Shown: positions 27,119 through 38,021 of the stretch, one piece after another
How positions within the stretch are numbered: the stretch's first letter is position 1
Layout of the letters: every line of letters starts with the position of its first letter
Origin: Paenibacillus rigui
Lineage (GTDB): Bacteria > Bacillota > Bacilli > Paenibacillales > NBRC-103111
Length of the DNA stretch: 64,000 nucleotides
Assembly (NCBI RefSeq): GCF_002234615.1
Contig: NZ_NMQW01000012.1
Location: 186,001 to 250,000, forward strand
Direction: 5' to 3'
Program-made: the position numbers and the translations under genes
Notes under the pieces: generated by a model
Database searches by the model: none
Told to the model about the DNA's origin: nothing
The model's input: only the letters and a program-made list of their open reading frames with translations

Positions 27119-27706
27119 TTAAGCTTCAAGTACGAACAAACGATGTGTCAGCTGAGTCAGCCGCTCGTCAATTTGTCCGCGAACTGCAACGTCTTCCATG
27201 TCGTTTCTCAAATCAAGCATAGTGTTGATCTGAGCTTTAATCATCTCGATTTCGTGCTCTACCTCCGTTTTACGGAACAATTGCTCCAATAAGCCCAAGG
27301 TGTCCTTATATTCATAAATTAATCTTTCCGTGTCACCCTTGCATTCCACGATTTTGACAACTGAACCTTGTTCATATTCATAAATCATCACATAGGTTTC
27401 ATAGATACGGTGAACCGTTGCACTTCCTTTAAAAGCGGCAACCGCTTTGCGCATCAGGTTAACCAAGTTTTTGTTCGTAATGCGGCAGGAGCCCTGACAA
27501 ACATACGTGTTAAACTTACGTTCGAAAGAGAGAACAATTTCTTTGCCCGCATCGTCGAGCAGTACCACCTCTTGATTTCCGTTTTCAAGCACCTTTACCT
27601 GTAAAGAAGCTTGATGATCGACAAACATCTGAATAAACATGGCCATCTCGGCTTCCGTTAACTGTAGGCAGGTTTTGACGTATTCGGTCGCTAACCTCAT
27701 TGCCAT
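27119..27706 (-). CDS. Hypothetical protein, conserved-looking
   Basis: I cannot name this 195-residue protein. It is soluble, starts with a helical segment (LATEYVKTCLQLTEAEMAMF), has a β-rich middle (QVKVLENGNQEVVLLDD, KFNTYVCQGSCRI with two cysteines) and ends in charged helices (EVEHEIEMIKAQINTMLDLRN). ATG is six bases after GAGGG. Codon use is like its neighbours. It lies between ysxC and speD on the same strand, with its own terminator. Confidence 0.8.
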   Translation of the reverse strand: MAMRLATEYVKTCLQLTEAEMAMFIQMFVDHQASLQVKVLENGNQEVVLLDDAGKEIVLSFERKFNTYVCQGSCRITNKNLVNLMRKAVAAFKGSATVHRIYETYVMIYEYEQGSVVKIVECKGDTERLIYEYKDTLGLLEQLFRKTEVEHEIEMIKAQINTMLDLRNDMEDVAVRGQIDERLTQLTHRLFVLEA

Positions 27707-27954
27707 AAAAATCCCTCGATTCTTTGTTTTCGAACGCTGAAGCCTTACTGCTATTCTCTTGTTCTATATACATTATACTACATAAATATTTAATAATCCT
27801 GCAAACCAACCATGGAATTCCGTTGAATTTCTGAAAAATCTGCTTTTTCCTCGGAAGAAACCAGGATTTCATATAAATCCCTTCAATTCCCTCATTAAGT
27901 TCACAGATTCTTTTCTCTCTTTCATGATTCCCTTGTCCGCCATTTGGGATACAG

Positions 27955-27996
27955 CAAAAAGCCGTTCAAAGGGACAAGCCCTCATGAACAGCTTCT
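27955..27996 (-). terminator. Rho-independent terminator after ysxC
   Basis: Minus-strand AAGCTGTTCA ... TGAACGGCTT arms (one mismatch) are followed by TTTTTG, ending the lonA-ysxC transcript. Confidence 0.7.
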
Positions 27997-28032
27997 ATTC
28001 AAACCTTTTCCATACGAGCTGACGCGTGCAAA

Positions 28033-28668
28033 TTAAGACAACTCCGGCAAGGGGCTCTCCGGCTCTTGTTCAGGCGGCAGACCATAGCCTATCGTTTGCT
28101 CGATTATGCTCCACAGCTCGTCCTTGCCAAGCCCAAGCTCCGATGAGAACAGCACGAAATGATCGGATTTATCGAATTGCAATGTTTCCTTTACGATCTT
28201 GACGTGCTTCTGCCAATGTCCCTTCGTGATTTTGTCCGCTTTCGTTGTGACAACGCAGACGGGAACGCCATGATGCTTCAACCAGCTGTACATCGCCTGA
28301 TCGTCCTTGGAGGGCGGATGGCGAAGATCGATCACGAGCAGCACCAGCTTCAAATACTCGCGGTGCAGTAAATACTCCTCAATAAATTTGCCCCAGATCT
28401 CACGTTTAGACTTTGATACTCGAGCATACCCGTACCCGGGCAAATCGACAAAGAATAAGTCCGAGTTGATTTTATAATAGTTCAACTGCTGTGTTTTCCC
28501 TGGCTGAGAGCTCGTTCTCGCCAGGTTTTTGCGCTGGATCATCCGATTGATCAGTGAGGACTTCCCGACATTCGAACGCCCTGCCAAAGCAATCTCCGGC
28601 AAGGCGTCGGGAGGATACTGACTCGGACCAACAGCGCTGATAATGAATTCAGCCTGATTGACCTTCAT
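28033..28668 (-). CDS. ysxC: Ribosome biogenesis GTPase YsxC/EngB
   Basis: This 211-residue GTPase is needed for large ribosomal subunit assembly. G1 is [15 protein letters not shown]3 is DLPGYGYA, G4 is TKADK, G5 is SSELG. It follows lonA by 18 bases, as in Bacillus (lonA-ysxC). ATG is preceded by GAAGGTACC. Confidence 0.95.
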   Translation of the reverse strand: MKVNQAEFIISAVGPSQYPPDALPEIALAGRSNVGKSSLINRMIQRKNLARTSSQPGKTQQLNYYKINSDLFFVDLPGYGYARVSKSKREIWGKFIEEYLLHREYLKLVLLVIDLRHPPSKDDQAMYSWLKHHGVPVCVVTTKADKITKGHWQKHVKIVKETLQFDKSDHFVLFSSELGLGKDELWSIIEQTIGYGLPPEQEPESPLPELS

Positions 28669-28686
28669 GGTACCTTCACTCTTTTC

Positions 28687-31020
28687 TTATACCCCTACGG
28701 GTTTTACTAACGCATGTTCCAATACCTCATCCATATGCGCGACAGGGATGAAGGTAAGATCGTTACGTACGCTTTCCGGAATTTCTTCAATATCCTTCAC
28801 ATTGTCCCTTGGGATAATGATTCTTCGAATCCCTGCACGATGGGCTGCAAGGCTCTTTTCTTTGAGCCCGCCGATCGGAAGCACCCGGCCGCGGAGCGTA
28901 ATCTCCCCGGTCATGGCCACTTCCTTGGAAACGGGAATATTCGTAAGCGCCGAGATCAGCGCCGTTGCCATTGTAATACCTGCGGATGGCCCATCCTTCG
29001 GAATGGCTCCCTCAGGAATGTGGATGTGAATATCCACCTTCTCGTGGAAGTCGGGAGGGATTCTCAGCTGTTCTACGCGGGAGCGTGTATAGCTGAACGC
29101 TGCCTGTGCCGACTCCTTCATCACATCGCCCAGCTTCCCTGTCAATGTGAGCTTGCCATTGCCTGGCATAACCGTAACCTCGATGACAAGTGTATCTCCG
29201 CCCACTTCCGTCCACGCCAAACCAGTAACGGCACCGATCTGGTCAAATTCCTCCGCTACACCAAAGCGGAACTTCGGAGGTCCAAGGTACTCCTTCACAT
29301 TGTCATAACGCACCTGTACGGTATCCGCCTGTCCAGACACCAGCTGCTTTGCCGCTTTGCGGCAAACCGATGAGATTTGCTGCTCAAGGTTCCGCACCCC
29401 GGCTTCACGGGTATACTCCCTGACGATACGCATGAGTGCCTGTTCATCCACAACCAGTTGGCCTTCCTGCAGGCCATGATCCTTTTCCTGCTTAGGCAGC
29501 AAATAATTGCGTCCGATATGGAGCTTCTCGATCTCGGTATAGCCCGGGATATATAGCACTTCCATCCGGTCGAGCAGCGGCCGCGGAATATTATGCACCG
29601 CATTGGCTGTCGTAACGAACATGACGTTCGATAAATCGAACGGCACTTCGATATAATGGTCGCTAAAAGTACTGTTTTGCTCAGGGTCCAGCACTTCAAG
29701 CAGAGCAGACGCCGGGTCCCCACGGAAATCCATTGCCATTTTATCGATTTCATCCAGCAAAAACACCGGGTTCGCTGTACCGGCATTTTTCATGCCTTGA
29801 ATAATGCGTCCCGGCATCGCTCCTACATAGGTGCGGCGATGCCCGCGAATTTCCGCCTCGTCCCTTACGCCGCCAAGCGAGATACGAATGAATTCACGGC
29901 CCAATGAACGGGCAATGGAACGTGCGATAGACGTCTTACCGACCCCTGGAGGCCCTACAAGGCACAGGATCGGCCCCTTGAGCTTTTTGACGAGCTTTTG
30001 CACGGCTAAGTATTCGAGCACGCGCTCTTTAGGCTTCTCCAGGCCGTAATGGTCCTCATTCAATATTTCCTCGGCACGGTTGATATCCAGATCATCCTCG
30101 GTCAAATGGGACCATGGCAGCCCCAGCAGCCAATCGATATAGTTGCGGATGACGCCGCCCTCCGCAGAGGTTGCAGGCATTTTCTCCAGACGGTCAATTT
30201 CTTTCTCGATCTTCTCCTTGACCTTCTCCGGCACATCCGTTTCAGCCAGCTGCGAACGCAGCTCCTCTACCTCTCCGGCGCGGCCTTCCTTGTCTCCGAG
30301 CTCCTTCTGGATCGCCTTCATTTGTTCCCGTAGGTAATATTCCTTCTGGGTCTTCTCCATCTGTTTCTTCACGCGTTGGCTGATTTTACGTTCCAGCTCC
30401 AGCACTTCGCGCTCGTTATTCAGAATGGCAAGAAGCTTTTCCAGCCGTTCTTTTACATCGACCGTTTCCAGTATTTCCTGCTTATCTTTGATTTTAAGCG
30501 AGAGATGACTGCAAATTACATCCGCAAGACGTCCGGGCTCGTCGATATCGGACACCGCGGCCAACGTTTCGGGCGTCACTTTTTTGGAAAGGTTAATATA
30601 ATTCTCGAATTGATTCAGTACGGTCCGCATCAACGCGTCGATCTCGGAATCCGTGGATTCCTGCTCCGGCAGCTCCTTGACTTGAACTTCGTAATACTCG
30701 TCATTCGAAATAAATTCAATGATTTCGGCTCTTATGACGCCTTCAACCAGTACCCGAATCGTACCGTTAGGCAGCTTCAGCATTTGTCTGACTTTAGCGA
30801 TCGTCCCGATTCGATATATATCATCGGTCGTCGGCTCTTCAATATTTACTTCCGACTGGGAGCAAAGGAGGATCATGCTGTCATCCACCATCGACTTCTC
30901 CAGCGCCTTTACCGACTTTTCTCTGCCCACATCCAAATGAAGCACCATGCTTGGGTATACAAGCAGCCCGCGCAAAGGAAGCAAGGGCAAGCGCCTCACC
31001 TTATTTTTACTCGGTCCCAT
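28687..31020 (-). CDS. lonA: ATP-dependent Lon protease (LonA)
   Basis: This 777-residue cytoplasmic AAA+ serine protease degrades damaged and regulatory proteins. The order is the N-terminal Lon substrate-binding domain ([17 protein letters not shown]), a coiled coil near 200-260 and the Walker [10 protein letters not shown]. Walker B (FLLDEID) and the protease domain with catalytic Ser in [11 protein letters not shown] and Lys in [12 protein letters not shown] follow. ATG 31020 follows GGGAGGTG; the frame open to 31071 is an upstream extension without a ribosome site. Confidence 0.95.
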   Translation of the reverse strand: MGPSKNKVRRLPLLPLRGLLVYPSMVLHLDVGREKSVKALEKSMVDDSMILLCSQSEVNIEEPTTDDIYRIGTIAKVRQMLKLPNGTIRVLVEGVIRAEIIEFISNDEYYEVQVKELPEQESTDSEIDALMRTVLNQFENYINLSKKVTPETLAAVSDIDEPGRLADVICSHLSLKIKDKQEILETVDVKERLEKLLAILNNEREVLELERKISQRVKKQMEKTQKEYYLREQMKAIQKELGDKEGRAGEVEELRSQLAETDVPEKVKEKIEKEIDRLEKMPATSAEGGVIRNYIDWLLGLPWSHLTEDDLDINRAEEILNEDHYGLEKPKERVLEYLAVQKLVKKLKGPILCLVGPPGVGKTSIARSIARSLGREFIRISLGGVRDEAEIRGHRRTYVGAMPGRIIQGMKNAGTANPVFLLDEIDKMAMDFRGDPASALLEVLDPEQNSTFSDHYIEVPFDLSNVMFVTTANAVHNIPRPLLDRMEVLYIPGYTEIEKLHIGRNYLLPKQEKDHGLQEGQLVVDEQALMRIVREYTREAGVRNLEQQISSVCRKAAKQLVSGQADTVQVRYDNVKEYLGPPKFRFGVAEEFDQIGAVTGLAWTEVGGDTLVIEVTVMPGNGKLTLTGKLGDVMKESAQAAFSYTRSRVEQLRIPPDFHEKVDIHIHIPEGAIPKDGPSAGITMATALISALTNIPVSKEVAMTGEITLRGRVLPIGGLKEKSLAAHRAGIRRIIIPRDNVKDIEEIPESVRNDLTFIPVAHMDEVLEHALVKPVGV

Positions 31021-31217
31021 CCAAAAGCACCTCCCAAGACTTTGCTTAAGCAAAGTTGACTTCGTCAGCATTCATTAACAAGTATACTTCCCTTATCATG
31101 ACCTATTAAGCAAGTGCTCAAACGAAACCAATAGCTGTAGGAATCATTTTATCAAAATTAAAATCAAAACACCAATCGGCAGCCAAAAATGGTCAATAGT
31201 CCATTGGACACAGGAAT

Positions 31218-31266
31218 AAAAAAAGAAACGCTGAGGGCCAATATGTTACTCTAGCCCATCAGCGTG
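31218..31266 (-). terminator. Terminator at the lonB stop codon
   Basis: Minus-strand ACGCTGATGGGC and GCCCTCAGCGT pair around a loop holding the lonB TAA, followed by TTTCTTTTTTT. It makes lonB a separate unit from lonA. Confidence 0.75.
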
Positions 31267-32949
31267 CAAAACAGTTACAGAAGCGGAAGGATGCAGATCC
31301 GGTTGTGCACCGGACGTTTCCGTGGTCATAGATGTATTGAGGTTTAAGGCGTGGAACAACACTTCTTCCACCGAGTCGACAGGGATCACTTCCAGCCCAT
31401 TCAGTCCGCTAAAAATTTCTTGCCAGTTCTCCCGAGGAATAAGTACTTTGGTAGCGCCAGCCTGGAACGCCGCCTCGACTTTGGCAACAACGCCTCCAAC
31501 CGGCTTCACCTTGCCGTGGATTCCAACTTCTCCCGTCATCGCCAAATGGTTATCTACGGGGATTTGATTGATTGCCGAAGCCACCGCCGTTGCCATCGAA
31601 ACGCCTGCGGAAGGTCCGTCAATAGGCGTTCCGCCCGGGAAATTAATATGAAGATCATAATTGTAAGGATTCATGCCCAATCTGCGAAGAACGGTCAGAA
31701 CGTTTTCCACAGAGCCGCGAGCCATGCTTTTGCGCCGGATCGTTCTGGAGCCGCCACCCATTTCCTCTTCGTCCACAACACCGGTAATCGTAAATTTGCC
31801 CGTCCCCTGCTGGATGACAGGGATGGCGGTCACTTCAATTTCAAGAAGCGTCCCCAGGTTAGGCCCATATACCGCCAATCCGTTCACAAATCCGATCTCC
31901 GGCTTGGAGCCGATTTTCCTCTCCGGTCTAGGCGGAATTTGGGAGCTGTTCACAACCCACTCCACGTCCGAAACCGACAGCTCTTTACGTCCATCCGTCA
32001 AGGCCATGCCCGCTGCAAGCTGAACGATATTAACGGCTTCCCTCCCGTTCGTAGCGTGCTTCTTAACGACTTCCATCGCAGCCGGATTATCAGGGAACCC
32101 AATTTTCTTCAGCGCATTCTCTGCAATCTTACCGATCTCATTCGGAAGAAGAGGCCTGAAATAAATTTCCATGCAGCGCGAGCGAATGGCCGGGGGAAGC
32201 TCCTGCGGATTTCTTGTTGTGGCCCCCACGAGACGAAAATCGGCCGGCAAGCCATTTTGAAATATATCATGGATGTAGCCAGGGATGTTCGTATCCTCCG
32301 AATTGTAGTAAGCACTCTCCAAGTACACCTTGCGATCTTCCAGTACCTTTAATAATTTATTCATTTGATGAGGATGCAATTCCCCTATTTCATCAATAAA
32401 TAGCATGCCCCCATGCGCCTTCGTCACCGCACCCGCTTTGGGCTGGGGAATACCGGCTACCCCCATAGCCCCGGCCCCTTGGTAGATCGGGTCATGCACA
32501 GAGCCGATCAGCGGATCCGCGATACCGCGTTCATCGAAACGGGCTGTAGTCGCATCCACCTCAGTAAATTTGGCATCGTTACGAAAGGGGGAATCCGGAT
32601 TTTTCTTCGCCTCCTCCAGCACCACTCTAGCAGCTGCGGTTTTACCGACACCGGGAGGCCCGTAAATGATTACATGCTGCGGATTGGCGCCGCACAGGGC
32701 GGCCTTCAGGGCGCGCAGCCCTTCCTTTTGCCCGACGATATCAGTCATACTGGTAGGACGTGTTTTTTCTGCCAAAGGTTTATTTAAAGAAATGGACCGC
32801 AGCTTTCTCAGCTTCTCCAGTTCTTTTTTCGATTCTTTATCGACCGCCGTGCGGTTCGTTTGTTGGTTTCTTAATAAATTCCAAAAATATAACCCGATCA
32901 CAACAGCAAAAAATAGTTGGATGATCATCAAAATCACACTAATATTCAT
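31246..32949 (-). CDS. lonB: Sporulation-type ATP-dependent protease LonB
   Basis: This 567-residue membrane-anchored Lon is, in Bacillus, a forespore-expressed protease. An N-terminal transmembrane helix (ILMIIQLFFAVVIGLYFW) replaces the LonA substrate domain. Next come Walker [21 protein letters not shown], and the protease motifs DGPSAGVSMATA and the Lys region KVEAAFQAGATK. ATG follows GAGGAGG by nine bases. Its own terminator and the divergent cwlD upstream isolate it. Confidence 0.93.
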   Translation of the reverse strand: MNISVILMIIQLFFAVVIGLYFWNLLRNQQTNRTAVDKESKKELEKLRKLRSISLNKPLAEKTRPTSMTDIVGQKEGLRALKAALCGANPQHVIIYGPPGVGKTAAARVVLEEAKKNPDSPFRNDAKFTEVDATTARFDERGIADPLIGSVHDPIYQGAGAMGVAGIPQPKAGAVTKAHGGMLFIDEIGELHPHQMNKLLKVLEDRKVYLESAYYNSEDTNIPGYIHDIFQNGLPADFRLVGATTRNPQELPPAIRSRCMEIYFRPLLPNEIGKIAENALKKIGFPDNPAAMEVVKKHATNGREAVNIVQLAAGMALTDGRKELSVSDVEWVVNSSQIPPRPERKIGSKPEIGFVNGLAVYGPNLGTLLEIEVTAIPVIQQGTGKFTITGVVDEEEMGGGSRTIRRKSMARGSVENVLTVLRRLGMNPYNYDLHINFPGGTPIDGPSAGVSMATAVASAINQIPVDNHLAMTGEVGIHGKVKPVGGVVAKVEAAFQAGATKVLIPRENWQEIFSGLNGLEVIPVDSVEEVLFHALNLNTSMTTETSGAQPDLHPSASVTVLHADGLE

Positions 32950-33144
32950 TGCAGCACAACCTCCTCAGCTTTTTAACGCTTGACTATAATATACCTTGTT
33001 CAACCCAATTACTTGGTAGTATTCCCCTCATCTGGTTCCGTTAATCGCTTTTTGAGAAAGTTTTCTGCCATGCATGAGAACCAATCTGCGGAGAACGATA
33101 TAAAGAGTAGAAATATGTATTTCGAGCCGGATAGGAGTGTGCCT

Positions 33145-33912
33145 ATGCGTAAACTTATCTTTATGTGCCTAATCATCGTTGCCACAATTTCTATCCCTTT
33201 CCTTCTGAATCGGACTTTGCATGTAACAGCATCCACTGTACCTCCGCCGGTAAACAGAAACCCGATTTTGACCGATGTCGACGTATTAATAGACGTAGGT
33301 CATGGGGGCATCGATAGCGGAACGCTGTACGGTGAATTGTATGAAAAAAATATTAATTTGGAGATGGCCAAGCTGACCTACAGCCTGCTGAGCGAAAAAG
33401 GCTATCATGTGCTGATGAATCGGGTAGAGGACTATGCGTTAAGCGGGGAAAACCGTTGGTTTCGGACACGTTCCCGCCATTTAAAGGATTTGTCCCAACG
33501 CAGCCACCTGGCCAATGAGGTACGGCCAAAAGCCGTAATCAGCTTGCACGTTAACTGGGCTGCCCGAAGCGGTAAAAGAGGGCCCGTTGTACTTCATCAA
33601 AAATCGGAGGCCAGCAAAAGGCTTGCCGGCTCCTTGCAAAGCTCACTAAACGAGCTGTATAAAACCACGGAGGCGCCGGTATACGGTAAAACCTTTTACT
33701 TGCTGAAGCATGTTCAGGTTCCGGCGGTGATTGTTGAGATGGGTTTTATTTCAAACCCTTCCGACAGAGAGCAGATGACGCAGCCTCAAAAGCAAAAACA
33801 GCTGGCGGCCTCGATTGCACAAGGAGTCATTGCTTTTCTAAACGAAAAGCCGGCCCCTAAGGAACCAGCTTGGAAATGGTCACGAATTGTCCGCCCATCT
33901 TCTGCAAAGTAG
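33145..33912 (+). CDS. cwlD: N-acetylmuramoyl-L-alanine amidase CwlD
   Basis: This 255-residue zinc amidase (Amidase_3) begins muramic-δ-lactam formation in spore cortex peptidoglycan together with a PdaA deacetylase. It has a signal/anchor helix (LIFMCLIIVATISIPFLL) and zinc ligands in DVGHGGIDSGT, the Glu of YEKNINLEMAKL, and SLHVN; the catalytic Glu is in VIVEMGFISNP. ATG 33145 lies seven bases after AGGAGTG; the frame open to 32980 overlaps the lonB promoter region. The last 56 bases overlap the convergent deacetylase gene. Confidence 0.9.
   Translation: MRKLIFMCLIIVATISIPFLLNRTLHVTASTVPPPVNRNPILTDVDVLIDVGHGGIDSGTLYGELYEKNINLEMAKLTYSLLSEKGYHVLMNRVEDYALSGENRWFRTRSRHLKDLSQRSHLANEVRPKAVISLHVNWAARSGKRGPVVLHQKSEASKRLAGSLQSSLNELYKTTEAPVYGKTFYLLKHVQVPAVIVEMGFISNPSDREQMTQPQKQKQLAASIAQGVIAFLNEKPAPKEPAWKWSRIVRPSSAK
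33843..33871 (-). terminator. Terminator of the deacetylase gene, inside the cwlD coding region
   Basis: On the minus strand an 11-base stem including G-U pairs (AAGCTGGTTCC with GGGGCCGGCTT) and a three-base loop surround the deacetylase TAG stop and lead into TTTTCGTTT. It occupies the last codons of cwlD on the other strand. Confidence 0.55.
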
Positions 33913-34630
33913 GGATGGATTGCTTTAAAACCGCTGCGGTGTGTTTTCCGGGAGGACCTACATGCCCGATAACCACCGTGGCTTCATGCTGATCCATATA
34001 CTTTTGAACCTTTAAGGCTTGCTTGACAATATGATCGCGGCTGTAAATATCATCCATAAAAATATTATTTTCACCTGTGCGAACCCCAATTTCTTCAGCA
34101 AGCTTCTTCACGACGCTTTTATGTGATGTTTTGCTGTCGAGATAAATGAGGTTCTTTTCCTTGCATACTTCCAATACAATACGCATCACCCGCGGGTCCG
34201 CGGTCACCTTGGAGCCCATGTGATTGTTCATCCCAATGGCAAAAGGAACATCCTCAATAGCGGCCAATACCCGCTTGCGAATTTCCTCATCCGGCAAATC
34301 CGTTGTGATTGCACCCGGCCCCAGCCAGCTTTTCTTCCCTCTTACCGGCTCCATCGGCATATGAATCAGGACATCATGTCCAAGGCGGTGAGCCCACTCC
34401 GCATCCCGTTTGGTCGTCGGCAGAAAGGGCATCACAGCGGCGGTAAAAGGAATCGGCAGCTCCATCATTTCCTTCGTCCCCGTCATGTCGTTGCCCATAT
34501 CGTCTATCACGATAGCAATTCTCTTGCTGGCCGGTTCTCCTTCAGCGTTTGCTGTATTCACATTCAGCAAAGCAACCATAAGCGAAACACTTAAAGCCAG
34601 CTTCCATACCTGATGCAGCAGGTTGTGCAT
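33857..34630 (-). CDS. Divergent polysaccharide deacetylase (YibQ family), secreted
   Basis: The 257-residue protein has a signal peptide (LALSVSLMVALLNVNTANA) and a divergent polysaccharide deacetylase domain. Conserved motifs are IAIVIDDMGND, FLPTTKRDAEWAHRLGHDVLIHMPMEP, GMNNHMGSKVT, FLDSKTSHKS-like and IGHVGPPG. The family is NodB-like but lacks the usual catalytic set in places; its substrate is unknown, probably wall glycan. ATG follows AAAGGATG. It is convergent with cwlD and overlaps it by 56 bases. Confidence 0.85.
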   Translation of the reverse strand: MHNLLHQVWKLALSVSLMVALLNVNTANAEGEPASKRIAIVIDDMGNDMTGTKEMMELPIPFTAAVMPFLPTTKRDAEWAHRLGHDVLIHMPMEPVRGKKSWLGPGAITTDLPDEEIRKRVLAAIEDVPFAIGMNNHMGSKVTADPRVMRIVLEVCKEKNLIYLDSKTSHKSVVKKLAEEIGVRTGENNIFMDDIYSRDHIVKQALKVQKYMDQHEATVVIGHVGPPGKHTAAVLKQSIPTLQKMGGQFVTISKLVP

Positions 34631-34738
34631 ATTTTTTCATCCTTTCACGCTAAATTGCGAAGAAAAAAGCGCTGCGCACGTGACTCCATTCCTTCCATTA
34701 TGTTATTTGTCAAAGGCTTCCAAACTATACAGAGCAAC

Positions 34739-34783
34739 AAAAAAAACAGCGCCCCCATCTTAGTTAAAAAGATGAAGGCACTG
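34739..34783 (-). terminator. Rho-independent terminator after ispG
   Basis: Minus-strand CAGTGCC...CATCTT and AAGATG...GGCGCTG arms are followed by TTTTTTT. Confidence 0.8.
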
Positions 34784-34790
34784 CTATGTT

Positions 34791-35906
34791 TTAGGCATGC
34801 ATCGTCGAATGCTTTGCTCTTCCCGGTATTTCGCCAGTCTGTTCAAAGTGGGCCACGATCACATCAATTTCCTTTTTCAGCTCCGCGAGAAGCTCCGCCT
34901 CGGGTACCTTCCGGATCATTTCCCCATACCGGAACAGCATCCCTTCGCCTCTCGCTCCAGCGATACCGATGTCCGCTTCTCTTGCCTCGCCAGGACCGTT
35001 AACCGCACAACCTAATACCGAGACTTTAATCGGCACTTTGATTTTGGCAATGTACTCTTCCACCTCGTTGGCAATCGAGAACAGATCGATATCCAACCGG
35101 CCGCAAGTCGGGCAAGATACCAAGGTGGCGGCGTTCGTAATTAACCCGAATGTTTTCAACAGCTCACGGGCTACCTTAATCTCCTCAACCGGATCGGCGC
35201 TAAGCGAAATGCGAAGCGTATTCCCAATCCCCATGTTAAGCAACGCCCCGATGCCTGCTGCGCTCTTTACCGAGCCGGTGAACAAGGTTCCTGCTTCGGT
35301 AATGCCCAAATGCAGCGGATAGCGGAAGGCTTCCGCGGCCTTCGAATAAGCGGCAATAGCCATAGGTACGTCCGACGCTTTCAGGGACACGATAATATCG
35401 TGGAAATCCAGCTCTTCCAAAATGTTAATATGGTATAAAGCACTCTCTACCATGGCTTCAGGGGTAGGATAGCCGTATTTTTCAAGCAGATGGTTTTCAA
35501 GCGATCCCGCATTGACCCCGATACGAATCGGAATTCCGCGTTCCTTGCACGCTTTAACTACCGCCTCAACCTTTTCCCGACGTCCGATATTGCCCGGGTT
35601 AATACGCACCTTGTCAATCCCGTTCTCGATAGCCATCAGGGCGAGACGATGATCAAAATGGATATCGGATACGAGCGGGATATGAATTTGTTTCTTGATT
35701 TCCTTGATGGCTTCAGCCGCTTCCTTGTTGTTAACGGTAACGCGGACCAACTGGCAGCCAGCTTCTTCTAAACGATGGATTTCGGCAACGGTCGCTTTCA
35801 CATCGGCGGTTTTGGTGGTGCACATACTCTGCATAATGACTTCGTTGCTGCCGCCGATTGTCAAATCCCCTACTCTGACAGGGATCGTCTGCGATCTGTG
35901 AAACAT
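34791..35906 (-). CDS. ispG: 4-hydroxy-3-methylbut-2-en-1-yl diphosphate synthase
   Basis: This [4Fe-4S] enzyme of the MEP isoprenoid pathway reduces MEcPP to HMBPP. The 371-residue two-domain bacterial form has the TIM barrel ([15 protein letters not shown]-type start, [19 protein letters not shown]). The cluster cysteines lie in SCPTCGR, with a third in [15 protein letters not shown] follows GGGGGAG by eight bases. It is a lone gene between clpX and the deacetylase. Confidence 0.95.
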   Translation of the reverse strand: MFHRSQTIPVRVGDLTIGGSNEVIMQSMCTTKTADVKATVAEIHRLEEAGCQLVRVTVNNKEAAEAIKEIKKQIHIPLVSDIHFDHRLALMAIENGIDKVRINPGNIGRREKVEAVVKACKERGIPIRIGVNAGSLENHLLEKYGYPTPEAMVESALYHINILEELDFHDIIVSLKASDVPMAIAAYSKAAEAFRYPLHLGITEAGTLFTGSVKSAAGIGALLNMGIGNTLRISLSADPVEEIKVARELLKTFGLITNAATLVSCPTCGRLDIDLFSIANEVEEYIAKIKVPIKVSVLGCAVNGPGEAREADIGIAGARGEGMLFRYGEMIRKVPEAELLAELKKEIDVIVAHFEQTGEIPGRAKHSTMHA

Positions 35907-35949
35907 AATTTAGTCTCCCCCAACATACCAAACATCCTCCGCTCCTGAA

Positions 35950-35963
35950 ATACACCGAGGTGT
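35950..35963. promoter_or_regulatory. Inverted repeat upstream of ispG
   Basis: TACACC-GA-GGTGTA is a near-perfect palindrome with six-base arms, 44 bases upstream of the ispG start and in the gap after clpX. It may be an operator; no known site is recognised. Confidence 0.35.
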
Positions 35964-36026
35964 ACTAGGATTGGAGGTTGTTATGGTTAGTTTACTATGA
36001 ATATGCTATGAGTGAGAAAGACGCTC

Positions 36027-37292
36027 TTACGCGCTCTCTTCTTTCTTCTTAACGGTTTTCTCATCGGATGTTGTTATTTCGGGAGCAATTTTCGCCTGAA
36101 CCGCTTCCTTCGTTACGACGCAGCTCGAAACTTCCGTGCGGGAAGGAGCTTCGTACATCACCTCGAGCATAATGCTCTCGATAATCGCTCTAAGTCCACG
36201 TGCACCCGTATTACGCTTGATCGCTTCGCGCGCAATTTCCTCCAGCGCTTCCGCATTGAATTCCAGCGTCACATTATCCATTTCCAGCATTTTTTGGTAC
36301 TGCTTGACAAGCGCGTTTTTCGGCTCAGTCAAGATCCGTACCAAGGCAGCCTCATCAAGCGGCTCCAGGGTGGAAATTACCGGCAAGCGGCCTACGAACT
36401 CCGGAATAAGACCGAATTTCAACAGATCCTCAGGCAATACCATCGATAAGTATTCACCCGGCTTCAAATCTGCTTTGAGTCCATCGGTACCAAAACCGAT
36501 GACCTTTTTGCCGATACGGCGCTTAATAATTTGTTCCAAACCATCAAATGCACCGCCGCAAATGAACAAAATGTTCGTCGTATCAATCTGGATGAATTCC
36601 TGGTGAGGATGCTTGCGTCCCCCTTGCGGCGGAACGGATGCAACCGTACCTTCGAGGATTTTCAGCAAGGCTTGCTGAACCCCTTCACCGGATACATCGC
36701 GGGTAATCGATGGGTTCTCGGATTTGCGTGCTACTTTATCGATTTCGTCGATATAAATAATACCGCGTTCCGCTTTCTCCACATCATAATCCGCAGCCTG
36801 GATCAGCTTCAACAAAATGTTTTCTACGTCCTCGCCTACATAACCCGCCTCTGTAAGAGACGTCGCATCTGCGATGGCGAAGGGTACATTCAAAATTTTG
36901 GCTAATGTTTGAGCCAGCAGCGTCTTACCGCTACCTGTCGGTCCAAGCAGAACGATATTACTTTTCTGAAGCTCAACATCCTCCAGCTTGCTTTGCTGGG
37001 AGTTGATCCGTTTGTAATGATTATACACGGCTACGGACAACGATTTCTTCGCGAACTCTTGACCGATAACATATTGGTCCAGAATATTGCGAATTTCTTT
37101 TGGTTTCGGCACGTCTTTCAGATCCAGCTCTTCCTCGTGCCCCAATTCTTCCTCGACGATCTCGGTGCAAAGCTCGATACACTCGTCGCATATATAGACA
37201 CCGGGTCCGGCTACAAGCTTACGGACCTGCTCTTGAGATTTACCGCAAAAGGAGCATTTCAGCTGACCTTTTTCATCGTTAAATTTAAACAT
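36027..37292 (-). CDS. clpX: ClpX, ATPase subunit of ClpXP protease
   Basis: This 421-residue AAA+ unfoldase feeds substrates to ClpP. The N-terminal C4 zinc finger (CSFCGKSQ...ICDEC), Walker A GPTGSGKT, Walker [10 protein letters not shown], pore loop GYVGEDVEN and the ClpP-binding IGF loop (KVIGFG) are all present. ATG follows AAGGAGTG. It lies 11 bases after clpP in the same direction, so clpPX form one unit, unlike B. subtilis where clpP is elsewhere. Confidence 0.97.
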   Translation of the reverse strand: MFKFNDEKGQLKCSFCGKSQEQVRKLVAGPGVYICDECIELCTEIVEEELGHEEELDLKDVPKPKEIRNILDQYVIGQEFAKKSLSVAVYNHYKRINSQQSKLEDVELQKSNIVLLGPTGSGKTLLAQTLAKILNVPFAIADATSLTEAGYVGEDVENILLKLIQAADYDVEKAERGIIYIDEIDKVARKSENPSITRDVSGEGVQQALLKILEGTVASVPPQGGRKHPHQEFIQIDTTNILFICGGAFDGLEQIIKRRIGKKVIGFGTDGLKADLKPGEYLSMVLPEDLLKFGLIPEFVGRLPVISTLEPLDEAALVRILTEPKNALVKQYQKMLEMDNVTLEFNAEALEEIAREAIKRNTGARGLRAIIESIMLEVMYEAPSRTEVSSCVVTKEAVQAKIAPEITTSDEKTVKKKEESA

Positions 37293-37303
37293 GGAATCAC
37301 TCC

Positions 37304-37897
37304 TTATCCATTCAGTTCGTTACGAGTGATAACCGCATCAATAAGCCCATATGCCTTGGCCTCTTCTGCGCTCATGAAGTTGTCACGGTCGGTATCGCGC
37401 TCGATCTTCTCAAGCGGCTGACCTGTGCGCTCCACGTATATTTGATTCAGCTTCTGTTTCGTTTTAAGAATCCAGTCCGCATGAATTTTAATATCTGAAG
37501 CTTGACCTCTGACTCCGCCTAGCGGCTGATGGATCATCACTTCGCTGTTCGGCAAAGCAAAGCGTTTGCCTTTGGCACCTGCTGTTAACAGCAGGGAACC
37601 CATGCTGGCAGCCATACCTACACATATCGTGGAGACATCGGGCTTAATGAACTGCATTGTATCATAAATACCCATACCGGCCGTTACTGAACCGCCAGGG
37701 GAATTGATATACAGATGAATGTCCTTTTCAGCATCCTGCGCGGACAAAAACAGCAGCTGCGCAATGACGAGGTTGGCAACATCATCATCAATGGCCGTCC
37801 CGATAAAGATAATACGGTCTTTCAATAGACGGGAGTAAATATCATACGAGCGCTCTCCGCGTCCTTCTTGCTCAACAACCATAGGTATCAGACCCAT
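37304..37897 (-). CDS. clpP: ClpP, proteolytic subunit
   Basis: This 197-residue serine protease forms the double-ring chamber of ClpXP/ClpCP. The catalytic Ser is in GMAASMGS, His in MIHQPLGG, and Asp in [11 protein letters not shown] follows AAAGGGG. No CtsR-type direct repeat was noticed upstream. Confidence 0.97.
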   Translation of the reverse strand: MGLIPMVVEQEGRGERSYDIYSRLLKDRIIFIGTAIDDDVANLVIAQLLFLSAQDAEKDIHLYINSPGGSVTAGMGIYDTMQFIKPDVSTICVGMAASMGSLLLTAGAKGKRFALPNSEVMIHQPLGGVRGQASDIKIHADWILKTKQKLNQIYVERTGQPLEKIERDTDRDNFMSAEEAKAYGLIDAVITRNELNG

Positions 37898-37936
37898 TGT
37901 TCCAACCCCTTTGCTCCAAAATTCGTTACAATTTCC

Positions 37937-37942
37937 ATTGTA
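37937..37942 (-). promoter_or_regulatory. Extended -10 promoter of clpPX
   Basis: The minus-strand TGCTACAAT (TGn plus TACAAT) lies 40 bases before clpP; the -35 region (TTCGCT, 18-base spacer) is weak. Confidence 0.5.
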
Positions 37943-38021
37943 GCAGATTTAAAAACTTTTAGCGAATAGAGGGAATGACCCAAAGGCCCCTTAAGGGAAT
38001 TTAGCTAATCCCCCCAAATCC

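Noticed and set aside
31351-32352. 333-codon plus-strand frame within lonB
   Set aside because: Antisense to conserved LonB motifs; no ribosome site and Arg/His-rich shadow composition.
37900-37990. CtsR operator upstream of clpP
   Set aside because: A single GGTCA is present but not the direct heptad repeat required.
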